NCBI GenBank assembly: GCA_032719365.1
Contig: CM064871.1
Span: forward strand, 64,802,416-64,866,415
Direction of reading: 5' to 3'
DNA length: 64,000 nucleotides
Source of the DNA: Prinsepia uniflora
Taxonomy: Eukaryota; Streptophyta; Magnoliopsida; Rosales; Rosaceae
Part shown: piece by piece, positions 45,061-57,221 of the stretch
How the letters are laid out: every line of letters starts with the position of its first letter
Position numbering within the stretch: the stretch's first letter is position 1
Position numbers and translations under genes: made by a program
Notes under the pieces: generated by a model
The model's database searches: none
The model's input: only the letters and a program-made list of their open reading frames with translations
What the model was told of the DNA's origin: nothing

Positions 45061-45783
45061 ACATTTCCAGCAGATCTTTAATTTCAAACTAAATTATAGT
45101 TAAAATAATTGGAAAGTTATTTTAAAAAATTACTGTAAAAAATTTACTCCAGCAGTATTGCATATTTTAACAAATCTCAAACATTTTATTATTTGTTTCA
45201 AGTGAAACATTTTGAATATTCTCAATTTATTATTTTATTATTTATTCAATTTATTTAATTGTGAGGAGATAAAAACATTTTCAACAGAATCCTTAAATTT
45301 GAGTTAAATTCTTGAAAAGTTATTTAAACGAACTACTTTAAAAAATTTACTCCCGCATTGTTTTCGATTTTGGTAAACCTCAAATATTATTATTTGTTTT
45401 AATTAAGTTAAACATTTGAATATCCTTTATTTATTTTTAAGTTTGAGAAGAAAAGGAAATAGGATGTTGATTTGAATACCATCTCTTAGCCAATTTTTTT
45501 TGTCAGAAGCATCTAGCATGTGCTTCAATCCAAAGTCGAAGCCATTCGAAGCTTTAGACAAAGGTGCGATTGTTATTTATGAAATTCGTCATATTGTGAG
45601 AAGATAGAAAATCTCTGCTTTCTCTTTTCTATTTATTAAATTCAGAGCTTTAAAACTCCCAATTAAAATAACAAAATTCTAAAAGAGAGGGAGTGGGTTA
45701 GAGACTCTACTGGAGTCCTTTTTTCTTTGAAAATCCCCAAATTAACTTTAAAAAAGTGTTTTAGGGATTTTGTTGGAGATGCT
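45061..45783. mobile_element. Possible MITE with internally repeated structure
   Basis: Left end ACATTTCCAGCAGATCTTTA and the reverse complement of the right end (GCATCTCCAACAAAATCCCT) are similar over about 24 bp, a 'TCCAACA' end style seen in many plant MITEs. Inside, two degenerate copies of about 235 bp begin near 45064 and 45290 (both with AAAAATTTACTCC and TTATTATTTGTTT). TSD not determined. A further similar end lies near 45930. Confidence 0.45.
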
Positions 45784-46470
45784 GAATCCCTAATTTCTCT
45801 CTGCTATTTGTTAAATTTAGAGAACTATAAGCCTCAAAATAATAATATTTCAAAGTAGAGAGTGGTACTCTGTTTGAGCGCTTTTTCTTTTGAAAATTCC
45901 TAAATTAGCTAAAAAAAAATGTGTTTAAGGGACTCTTCGGTAGATACTAACCTTCATACTTTACAAATGAAGCTAATATTTATATATATTTATATACATA
46001 CATACATATATATACACACTAAGTTCGTGTTTTCTTAAGTTTATTCCATTAAGTTCAATAAGAAATATTACAATCAAAATATTGAGGAGACGAAATATTA
46101 TCAACTTGAATATATTCGGGATAGCTATTCGAAATCTTAGTGAAAGACTAGATTTCCTTTTTTCAGTTATTCCCTTCTTATCGTCTATTAATAACAATAC
46201 TAAAATATTGTTATTTTAAGGGTTATAGTTCACTTTTTTTACATTGCTTGTCAAATTTTTATTTTATTTTACACTTGAATTACTTCATATTTGTAAACTT
46301 AATTTGGTATATTATTTTGTTTGGCAGATATAAATGTATGAAATGAGATAATAAATACTTGGATTCATAAAAGAGAAAGACAATAAAAAATTTGGCCAAT
46401 AGATTTTAGGATAAATTATCAAATAATCCTTGATATTGTCTTGTTTTACTTAAAAACTTTAATGGATGCA
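45784..46470. other. AT-rich spacer
   Basis: No gene. A partial repeat of the preceding MITE sequence (TTTGTTAAATTTAGAGAACT near 45810) and a TATA-rich stretch near 45975-46015 are the only structure noticed. Confidence 0.5.
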
Positions 46471-46549
46471 AATTGAACATAATAAGGACTTTGCTTAGAT
46501 TTCTTTTTATTCATAAGTCCTGCTACATTATTTATAAAACAAAAAATTC

Positions 46550-46928
46550 CACAACTGGCATTTTATATCTCAGGAGGAGGATGTGTGGGTTGGGTTGTTA
46601 CGTGGGCCGTGTTTCCGTGCAGTGGCGGAGTGTAGTACGGACTAAGGAGAGGAAGAGAAGTGGGAGCAGAATCAGTGGGAGAACGATACGCATCTTTTGG
46701 TGTGGAATGGCGGTTCAGGGACGAAGATCTAGGGCATAGAGAGTAGGACTGTAGAAGAGAAAAGTGAAGCGCATGGGTATGGGTATGGGTGGTGCATGAT
46801 GTGATGGGTGTATTGATTAATTGGAAGTTGCAAGATTCATCTTGTTCTTCTTCTCAGCTTGCTGGGTTTGTTCATGAGGATTTGTCCTCTTCAATTCAAT
46901 TTTGATTTATCAAAAAAAAAAAAAAAAG
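46550..46928 (+). mobile_element. Possible retroposed 3' end with poly(A) tract
   Basis: A GC-balanced segment with short broken frames ends in an uninterrupted run of about 17 A at 46911-46927 directly after TTTTGATTTATC. That is the appearance of a LINE 3' end or of a processed transcript copy. No TSD was located and no protein family was recognised. Confidence 0.4.
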
Positions 46929-47215
46929 CACGTACTGTTATTTTTTCTTTTCTCCCTTCATCCAACAATTAACCAGGAGTTGGTTGAATGCTGACAAGCA
47001 ACCTTCGGCCGTTTGTTTGCAATATGTGGATATTTTCCTTCCTTAATTAATATATTTTATTAATAAACATTAAAAATTTGGAACCTTTTTCTAAATTAAA
47101 AAATAATTATACAGCGAAATTTTTACTAAATTATATGTGATTTGAAATGACATAAATATAACTATAGTATACATATTAGATATATAATGGCATTATGTAT
47201 GTAAGATTGGTTGAA
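46929..47215. other. AT-rich spacer
   Basis: Nothing recognisable. Confidence 0.45.
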
Positions 47216-47740
47216 TAAGTTGCACTATATATACATGTAAAATAGATCGTAACTTCCGTTTGAAACATATATATGTTCAAAATAGATTGAAACTACATTA
47301 ATTATATCTTTTTTTTTATCTTAGCTGCAATGTAGACCGTAATTTTTTATGTGCCGGATATATTATAATTGTCATATTTATACTAAAACATGAAATTGCA
47401 CAATATGTTCAAAATAGACTGTAACTGTAACTGCTCTATGCACAAGATAAATGTAACTAACATACAAACGCCCAAAATAAATCGACATGTTAATAAATAA
47501 ATATATATATATATCCTAGACGAATGTAATTCCTATATGCACATAAGATAGTCCTTAATTATTTTATGTCCAGGATAAATTGAAACTGCACTATATGACC
47601 AAGATGATAGTAACTACTATTGATGTATGTTGTAATCCTATATATGTTCAAATAAATCGAAGCTGGACTATATATCTAATATCGACTATAACTGCTATAT
47701 ATGCCTAAAATAGTAATTGTGTTTTATCATTAAATGTAAT
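47216..47740. repeat. Degenerate tandem array, unit about 45-60 bp
   Basis: Variants of ATATATGTTCAAAATAGATTG followed by AAACTGC- or TAACTGC-like words recur at about 47225, 47270, 47405, 47545, 47645 and 47690. Spacing is irregular and divergence high, so this is an old minisatellite-like array or repeated insertion site. Confidence 0.55.
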
Positions 47741-48417
47741 CGTTGTTAGGATTTTCTCATTTGATATCCATATATTATTCATGAGCTTAAAGGCATAGTG
47801 GGGAAATTAATGTTTGGTGTGATTCTAACCCTAAAAGAAAAATTGTATAATAATTTTTATATATTAGGAGCAAGTGGGTATAGCAAATATTGTAAAAACC
47901 AAAAAATTAAATTAAATTTGACTAATAGTTAATTTCATCGCAACGTACTAACCGGCAATAGCTAAAAATTACAAAAGCTAAAAGTGAAGGCTTAAGCCTT
48001 TACAGCCACATGCCTAAAAAACAAGGGATAACTATAAATATATCTAATTTTTTAGTTCAACTTATAAATTAATTTATTATAATAAATATAGACAGTAAAA
48101 ATAAATAATATTTTTTTATTGTTTGTCAAATTATATCATCCTATTTTCCCCGTTATTTTTTAAACAATTATAAACGTGTCATTACATATAATCTTTATGT
48201 ACCTACCAATATTTGATTCTAGACTTATAGATAAATTAAATAATATTACCTACTTAACTCTCCCGTATAAATAATATATATATATATATATATTCTAATT
48301 GTACCATAATAGGTATATTATATATATATATATATATATATCTCACAAGAAAATAAACAAACAGGTTCTTATTAATTTACCTAAAAAAAATTAATAAGAT
48401 AAATAACGTACATGTAA
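47741..48417. other. AT-rich spacer with TA microsatellites
   Basis: TA tracts at 48274-48293 and 48314-48341. The last nine bases (TACATGTAA, 48409-48417) look like the left TSD of the following DNA element. Confidence 0.6.
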
Positions 48418-49016
48418 CCAATGATGAAAATATCGAACATTTCGTTCGATATTTCGGCGAAATATCGGAATTTGGAGGGGGCGATGTCAGGGCCCACCCT
48501 TAATCCCCCCGGATTAAGAGATAAACCCCGCTCCCGTCTAACTTACGCATGACACGAGGGCCAAACAGACGTCTAACCTCCGTGTGACACGTAAGTCGGA
48601 CAAGGGAGTTCCGGTCCGACCATCTCAACAACTTTCGATCTTTCTAGAGTGCGCAGAGTCTACTATGGAACGTCCCTGTGATGTCTCTGTCTCTCACCCA
48701 ACAGCCCGCGCCGTAACAACCTGGAGGGTATCGAAAACACGAAAAGACTGTGAGTGGACAAAAATAAAGTTTATGTTCAAAAACAGTTATCAGAAAACAC
48801 ATACATTTATACCCTCCGTTTTGAAAACCAATGCATGCATATCAATTTCATGTCATAAAACCACGTATGAAACCAAACACATTTTTCCTTTCCTCAAATC
48901 CCGGGCCTCAACCCAAAACCACCAAAAAAAACCGTTACTGAAAACCACATCATCACATCCCAGTAAGATCCAAAACACATTTGCAACACATTTTCATCCA
49001 TCGAACCTGCTGGATC

Positions 49017-49240
49017 TATCCGAGTCTTTAAACTCCCGAATCTTTAAACTCAATTCAGGCCTCAATAATATCCGAGTCTTTAAACTCCCGAGTCTTTAAA
49101 CTCAACAGGCCTACGGGGGAAATATCAATATATCCGAGTCTTTAAACTCCCAAGTCTTTAAACTCAATCCGGGTCTTTAAACCCAATCCGGGCCTGTCCC
49201 CCGTCAATCACAATATCCGGGTCTTTAAACCCAATAATCA
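49017..49240. repeat. LTR minisatellite (outer copy of the nest)
   Basis: Array of CCGAGTCTTTAAACTC units with interspersed AGGCCTCAATAATAT and AACAGGCCTACGGGGGAAAT phrases. The same array recurs in the inner LTRs at 50712-50925 and 53951-54150. Confidence 0.88.
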
Positions 49241-50168
49241 GATCCAGCAAAAACCATTTGAAAACCATTTCTAAATCCACATCCAAACCCGAATCCGAAA
49301 TCACCGGTCTGAAGCCCTTCCGGCGTCCAGAACCGTCATTCCGAATCCAAATCCAGAACTCATATCCATTCCTTTCCAGATCCGAGTCCGCAACCATCAT
49401 TCCGTAAGCTAGCATCCGGAATAACCATTCCGAACCCAAACCCGGAAATCCATTTCAAGTCCCGAATCGAATCCCGAATTGTCACCCGAATTCCGATTCC
49501 AAAACCCGAAATCACATTTCCGAAAACCACTTTTGAACTGGGCCTCAAGCCCGAAAACACTTTTCCAAAATCCTTTTTTCTTTCTTTGAAATCATATCGT
49601 ATTTCAAAACCCGAAATCAGATCATTAAAACCAGGTTCAAATCACAATATCCGTCAAATCTCGTAAAAAATGAAATACCGTAATTTCCTCGAAAGACCTG
49701 CACAAAACGTAAACCATCACCATCATAATCAAATCATAGAATCAAGTATAGAAAACATATAAAAACATATATGCATGCATCAAGAGTTAGAAAGCAAAGT
49801 CCACTCACAGACCATTCCGACGTCGCCTCAATACGCGCGCACTTACGCCGTTCTCGGCCATTCCGCTACCCTCGGCTTTCCCGAACCTGTCCAAAGTCCA
49901 TAACGAGGTTACTAACTACTTCACAAGAGTCCTACTCAAATCCCATAACTTTCCCAAACTTCTAAGCGTACTTTAAATGGGACCCTAAACCTTCGATCCC
50001 GCAGAACTAACCTGAAACAACGTTCGAACAACCCGAAACCAATTCCATTAGACTCGTTACAACTCCTAGACCAAAAACCTAGTTGACCGTTTCCCCAAAA
50101 GCCGCCGCACGCGCCCCCACGCGCCGCCCAAAGTGGCTATGCGTGGCCTCACGCGCCTGCACACAGGA

Positions 50169-53100
50169 TGTCAGGACCCGTCCCAAATATCACCTCGATA
50201 CCCGGGACGAACCCTGTTCCCGTCTGACACCCCGACCCAAAAACAGTCAGACGCAGGAGATAGTACTCAATAATTCCCGAAGTTAGAGTTTTACAGAGCA
50301 TAGTACAAAATACACAGAAAAGAAAAACCGATAAAAATTACACGCACGCGGTAAGAAAAATTGAAAACACTCCGGGATCCCTCACGTGCCTTCTATGCCT
50401 CGGACACTGCCTCGACGTCAAGACCCCGCGCTAGCTCCACAACCTAGAGGGCAATTTAAAACAGAAAATATGAGTGGACCATGATAACAGAAAAGTTCAA
50501 AAACCATTTATCAGAAAACCGAGTTTAACCCTCCGTTTTGAAAACCACATGCATAACCCAGTTATCAGAACGGTTATAAACCAAATTACCATAAACCACA
50601 TCATAAGAAACAGAAACACTATAAAACAGTTAGAAAAACCACAGCCTGTGAATCATAAAACCGTGTCATAAACCATGAACATGAACCCATCATTTTTCGA
50701 TCAAACCTGCTGGACCTATCCGAGTCTTTAAACTCCCGAGTCTTTAAACTCAATCCAGGCCTTAATAATATCCGAGTCTTTAAACTCCCGAGTCTTTAAA
50801 CTCAAAGGCCTACGGGGGAAAGATCAATATATCCGAGTCTTTAAACTCCCGAGTCTTTAAACTCAATCTGGGCCCGTCCCCCGTCAAATCAGTATCCGGG
50901 ACTTTAAACCCAATAACCAGATCCAGCAAATCCAATCCAAACCCAGTTGAAAACCTTTTTGAATCCATATCCAAACTCGAATCCGAAATCCCCGGTCTGA
51001 AGCCCTTCCGGCTTCCAGAACCGTCATTCCGAACCCAAATCCGGAATTCACTTTCCAACCTTAAATCCAAATTCTACTTCCCGAAATCCGATTCTAAAAT
51101 CGAAAACCTTGATTATCAAAATCATGTTCCAAAATCCATTTATAATCATTAGAAATCATTTACCATTTGAAATCCCAAAACTATAACATTATAATCAGAA
51201 ATCAACCTTTCCTCGAAAAACGTGCAAAACGTAAACCCAACCAAAACATATTCGATAAACATAGATTTATGATTAACCATAAAACAATTATAGAAAACAG
51301 TTATGCATGCTCGAGTTTAAGGAAAGGGTCCACTCACAGTACCGAGCCCTCAATCGCGTCCCGAACGTCCTGCACGTTCCTCAGCTTCCTCGGGAACTCC
51401 CGATCCTGTCAACAACCACCAAATGACGTCACTAACCCGTCTACGAAGGTTCACCTAAATTCTCTCAAAAATCCCCGGGCCCTAAACGTAACGAACCGGA
51501 ACCCTAAACCTTCACCCTCGCTAAACTACGTCGATTCGACGTCCGATTAACCTGAAACCACTTCCATTGAACTTAACACAACTCCTAGACCAAAAACCAT
51601 GTTGACCGTTTTCCCCATCGCCGCCGCACCCGCCTCCACGCGCCGCCCAAAGTGGCTGCGCGTGGCCCTCACGCGCCAGCTACAGTGCACCATCAACCTC
51701 GAGCAGACCCGGTTCAGTACAGTAGTCTGCAACTCGAACCGGCGTCAACGGTTCACCGCCGTGCCTGCACCATTTTCCTCCCTTTCTTCACCAGTCTCAT
51801 CGTCCAGGCCTGCCCTATCGATTCCCTAACGCCTTAGACCTTGACACTGTCCCTAGCCCGTCTACTGAAGCTCAAAACCAGACAACCCAAAAACCCCTGT
51901 TTTCCTTCCCAGCCACCCACGGCTTCCCCCTTCATGGTGGCTACACCAACCTCTTCCTAGGACCCTTCTAAGCCTAACCTGACTCACCTTGACCGTCGAT
52001 TCTCGCCCAAACGTCACGACTAGCCGTTTGAACATCACGGCAAAACAGAGCACACAGATACTCCCATCGTGCTAACCTCCGCCGTGTACTCATCCGTCAC
52101 GGCTACACACTCAGTCGACTCTTGGGACCTCCATGAGTCTCACTCTAACCTCCAATTCCCTCGACTCTCGGCCTAGATCCACGACTCAGCTTCTAAACCC
52201 AAACGACAAAACAGAGCAAAGAAACAGGGGTGAGGATTTACCTATCCTCCTGCCGCCGTCGTGAGCTCAGCCGTGTACCACGGTGTCCAACCAGTCCTCT
52301 GCACTCGTCCCAGCCTCCTCTTGACTTGAGTTGAGCCATCTCACGGCACAACCACCGTCTCTGTCTCACCGTCTCTCTGTTTTCCCAGAAAACTCAGCCT
52401 CACCAACCACCGTGTCTCCGTGCACGATCTCGGTCCCAAACTCGATCATCAACCTCCTTTCTTCTTCCTTTCACCCTCACAACTCGCCAGAACTCATCAA
52501 CAGCCACAATCAGCCTTCAATTTTTCCTCACCGCCTCACTCTGTTTCTGTTTCCTTCTGCGTACAATCAAGAACACGGGCACAGTTGCACCCCAATTATT
52601 TGGGCCGTGCATACACAGGATTCACCCAGAATCCTCTAGTCCCTCAACACGTGTCACCATCCAATCCATGCACTCCCACATGGTCCAATTTCAGCTGTCC
52701 GTTTCCCTTCTCTGTTGCACAAATCCCAATGTGCAGAAAGACCAAACTGCCCCTCATGTTAACCCATATTTACACTTTTGCCACTAGCTTCCTAGACCCG
52801 TAACTCACTCCTCGGAAGTCCGATGAATACGTGCCGCCTGTCATCGAACTCAGGACGACGAGATCTACGTAACCATCCTCGGTCAACGTACCAAAACCCG
52901 ATCGTCCAAAAAGTCAACGTTTCCCCTTCTTTTAACCAAATTACGGTTATGCCCTCAACCTTCCGAACATCATAACTTCCTCCTCGGATGTCGGAATCAG
53001 GCGTGCCACCTGCCTACGGATTTGTGACGTCCTAAACTACGTCCTGATCACCGGTCAATACCCAATTGACCACCCCGAATTAAAATTCAACTTTTTGCCT

Positions 53101-53223
53101 AACTAGGGGCAAAATCGTCATTCTAAGCTAATGACCTTACCGATACCGACTAACCACCGATTAGCCTCGCTAATCCCACCTTAATCACTTTACTAATCCC
53201 GGCTCTCGGGACGGGTTGTTACA
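50169..53223 (-). mobile_element. Nested solo LTR (type A), near-perfect TSD
   Basis: TGTCAGGACCCGTCCCAAAT at the left and CTCGGGACGGGTTGTTACA at the right. Flanks CAGGA (50164-50168) and CAGGG (53224-53228) differ at one base. Length 3055 bp, with both U3 modules near 52800-53130. Confidence 0.9.
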
Positions 53224-54648
53224 CAGGGTACTGTTCACCGTTGTCTACCTCGCGTGAATCGGTCTGAACCGGCGTTCTCGGTTCTCCGCCATCCCGTCTC
53301 CGTTTCCCTTCTTTTCTTCACCATCTTCCTCGTCCAATACTAAGCAACCCATTCCCCTACTTCAAACACCTCGACACCGTGTCAGGACCCACCCCGGTTT
53401 CACCCCGAAACCCGAGGTAAATCCTGCTCCCGTCTGACTCCCCGACACAACACGCAAGTACAACTCACTCAAAATCACCCAAAACTCAGTCAGACGCAGG
53501 AGAAACTATATAAAATATCCCGAAGTTATAATGTACAGAGCATAGGACGAAACACAAGGAATTGAAAACCGATAACATTTACACGCACGCGGAAGAAATG
53601 TAAACACTCCGGGAATCCCGCTCGTCACTTCTATGCCTCAGACACTGCCTCGACGTCAAGACCCCGCGCTCGCTCCACAACCTGGAGGGCAATTTAAAAC
53701 AGAAGATGTGAGTGGACCATAATAAAAGAAAAGTTCTAAAACCATGTATCAGAAAAACCGAGTTTAACCCTCCGTTTTGAAAACCACATGCATAACCCAA
53801 TCTTAGGACACAGTTATAAACCAAGTTACCATAAAGCACATCATAAGAAACAGAAACACTATAAAACAATTAGAAAAACCACAGCATGTGAATCATAAAA
53901 CCGTGTCATAAACCATGAACATCAAATCATTATTTTCCGATCAAACCTGCTGGACCTATCCGAGTCTTTAAACTCCCGAGTCTTTAAACTCAATCCAGGC
54001 CTTAATAATATCCGAGTCTTTAAACTCCCGAGTCTTTAAACTCAAAGGCCTACGGGGGAAATATCAATATATCCGAGTCTTTAAACTCCCGAGTCTTTAA
54101 ACTCAATCCGGGCCCGTCCCTCGTCAAATATATCCGGGTCTTTAAACCCAATAACCAGATCCAGTGACAGGACCCATCCCAATCCCCCCGGGATTACCGT
54201 GGAATGTGCCCTGCTCCCGTCCAACAAGGGGTGTCAGACAAGGGATAACCACGAGCCACTGCCCAAACGGGGCTTCCAGAGTGCGCAAGGATCGATGGAG
54301 GAGGTGTGCAATGTCCCAGTCTCTGCTGCAATCGCATCCGTAATCAACCTGAAGGGCATTAAAACCAAAAGCTGTGAGTGGACAAAAACCAATAAGTTTA
54401 CCAAATACATTTATAAGACATTTATGCCCTCCAATAAAAACATATGCATGCCACGAAACCAGTAACCAAAACGTTTGCTCAACCGAGCCATTAGGGCCTT
54501 AGCCCAAAAACCGTTAACCAAAAACCAAGTGTGGGAACTCAGCCCAAAACAGTGGAATATCACAACCATACATATTAAAACCATGTGGGCCACTGCCCAA
54601 AGCCATAAATATAAATCCAAAAATCCAAAACCATTTAGGGTCCCCGCC

Positions 54649-54762
54649 CTAGACGTCCCTGACGTCGTATCTCACGGTTTCATAAGCTACGCGTGCTGCC
54701 CGGGGTTTCTCCAGGTCCATATATCTGACATCCCTGATGTCTGACGTCCCTGACGTCAATCA
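54649..54762. repeat. GACGTCCCTGACGTC repeated dyads
   Basis: GACGTCCCTGACGTC occurs at about 54650 and 54745, with a variant GACATCCCTGATGTC between them. Each is an ACGT-core dyad. Confidence 0.75.
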
Positions 54763-54989
54763 TAGCAATCCTGCTCCTGAGTCATCATACGGTCCGGCTG
54801 CTCCGTATAATGACCCCTCGCAGGCAATGCACCGTGACTTCCCCAGTGTCCCAGACATCTGGAGGAGATCATCATATATCCTTGTATCCATATGGTATAT
54901 GGAAAAACAGTTTTATTAAATCCTTTTATCACATCATTACCATTGGGCCCTGCCCGAAATTTCCATAAAACCATGTAATTCCATTTAGG

Positions 54990-55375
54990 GTCCCTGACCC
55001 AAAATCACAATTATTAAACATAGGGTCCCTGACCCGAAATCACATTTATTAAACATAGGGTCCCTGACCCGAAATCACACTTATAATCCAACTGGGCCTC
55101 ATGCCCGATTTTATGAACCACTAGGCCCACGGCCCGATTTGTAAACCAACTGGGCCCGCAGCCCGACTTTATTAACCCACTGGGCCCACGGCCCGAATTC
55201 ATAAATCAACTGGGCCCCTGGCCCGATAACATAACTCAAATGGGTCTCAGCCCGATTTCATATCAACTGGGCCCCTGGCCCGATTTCATTAACCAACTGG
55301 GCCCCCGGCCCGATTCTCAAATGGACTCCAAGTCCGAAATTTCCAAAACAAGTGGGCCTCAAGCCCGAGTTCATA
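54990..55375. repeat. Two minisatellites in the type B LTR
   Basis: Three units of TAGGGTCCCTGACCCGAAAT about 37 bp long, then about nine units built on ACTGGGCCC...GGCCCGATTT. Homologous to the shorter array at 21440-21720. Confidence 0.88.
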
Positions 55376-56633
55376 TTTCCAATTTCAAAACCATTTCATC
55401 ATATTATATCCAAGACCATAAACATGGAAAATCCATGTAAACCCGGAAACCTCGATTTTACGTGCAAGCACGTAAATCGCCTCGAAATACGTGAAACCGT
55501 ACAATTTACCAACAACCAAATCAACATCACACAATCACAACCATAATCCATATAAAACATTTAAGCATGCATAGAATTTATAAAACCAAAGTCCACTCAC
55601 AGACCGTTTTAACGGTATGCCTCGATACGTGTGCCACCGGCCCTCCCGGGCCACACCACTATCACCGGGACTCCCAATCCTGTCCAAATCACATTAGAGG
55701 GTCACTAACCTCATCATTAACATCCTATCAAAGTTCCGTAATTTTCCCGAATTTTTACTTATTTTTAAACTTAATTTAAAACCTTCGGACATCCCGAACA
55801 CTATCGAGACGGTGTCCGATCGACACGAAACCAATTCCAAAATGTCTGTTACATTAAATAGGACAGAAGTCATGTTGACCTCACCTCAAGATTCCCACTC
55901 ACGCGCCCCCACGCGCCGCCGCAAGCGGCTGCGCGTGGAAGCCACGCGCCAGCTACAGTACCAGCACAGTCATCCCCTTCGCCCGTTTGTCTGGTAAACG
56001 GGTTGAAAAACCCTCGAACAGACCCGATTCAATCTCATTCAATTTAACCTCAATTCGATCCGTTCTTTCAACTGATCCCTTCCAATCCAACTCTAATTAA
56101 GTTCTGCAAGTTCAATTTCTCGAATCGTGGTCTAAATCCTCACGACTCTCGATCGATCCTCGACGGGTCTCCGATTCGGGTTCATAGATTTCGACCCTGT
56201 TTTTCAAATTAATTAACACAGTGAGTATCGTGAGAGTGTAAGGATCATTTCTACAAGATTAATTTCATACAATCTCACCTCTAACCCAATGAACTCAAGC
56301 TCGAACACCGTCACTGTTCAACCATGGAGTTTCGTCAACCACGACCGTTTTCTTTCAATTGACGAACCCAGAAGCATCGTGGGATCATGAGAAGCAGTTT
56401 CCCCACCTCAATTCCGTCGTCTAAACACTCCACGATCACGACTCAACCTCGAAATTCCTCCTCTGTCACCAAGCTCGTTCAGAGCCAAAACGGCACCAAT
56501 TCTTCTCGTTTCTTCGACAATTATGATCGTGGCACTCCCAGGAAGCTGAAGGTAATCTCCAATTCGATCCTCATGGCCCTATGATTTGATTTCGAATTTC
56601 CCTCCCAAACTCAATTTTTGGTTTTTGCTTCAG

Positions 56634-56655
56634 CCCCCCCCCCCCCCCCCCCCCC
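56634..56655. repeat. Poly(C) tract, 22 bases
   Basis: Uninterrupted C run followed by ACACACTC, 66 bases before the N run. A tract like this commonly stops sequencing or assembly. Confidence 0.95.
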
Positions 56656-56721
56656 ACACACTCTGTCTCCCGTGTTTCACTCAGTTATCACAGTCTTCAT
56701 ACTCACTCAATTCTCCCAATT

Positions 56722-57221
56722 NNNNNNNNNNNNNNNNNNNNNNNNNNNNNNNNNNNNNNNNNNNNNNNNNNNNNNNNNNNNNNNNNNNNNNNNNNNNNNN
56801 NNNNNNNNNNNNNNNNNNNNNNNNNNNNNNNNNNNNNNNNNNNNNNNNNNNNNNNNNNNNNNNNNNNNNNNNNNNNNNNNNNNNNNNNNNNNNNNNNNNN
56901 NNNNNNNNNNNNNNNNNNNNNNNNNNNNNNNNNNNNNNNNNNNNNNNNNNNNNNNNNNNNNNNNNNNNNNNNNNNNNNNNNNNNNNNNNNNNNNNNNNNN
57001 NNNNNNNNNNNNNNNNNNNNNNNNNNNNNNNNNNNNNNNNNNNNNNNNNNNNNNNNNNNNNNNNNNNNNNNNNNNNNNNNNNNNNNNNNNNNNNNNNNNN
57101 NNNNNNNNNNNNNNNNNNNNNNNNNNNNNNNNNNNNNNNNNNNNNNNNNNNNNNNNNNNNNNNNNNNNNNNNNNNNNNNNNNNNNNNNNNNNNNNNNNNN
57201 NNNNNNNNNNNNNNNNNNNNN
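56722..57221. other. Assembly gap of 500 N
   Basis: Exactly 500 undetermined bases, a placeholder length, so the true distance is unknown. Apparent reading frames across it have no meaning. Confidence 0.99.
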
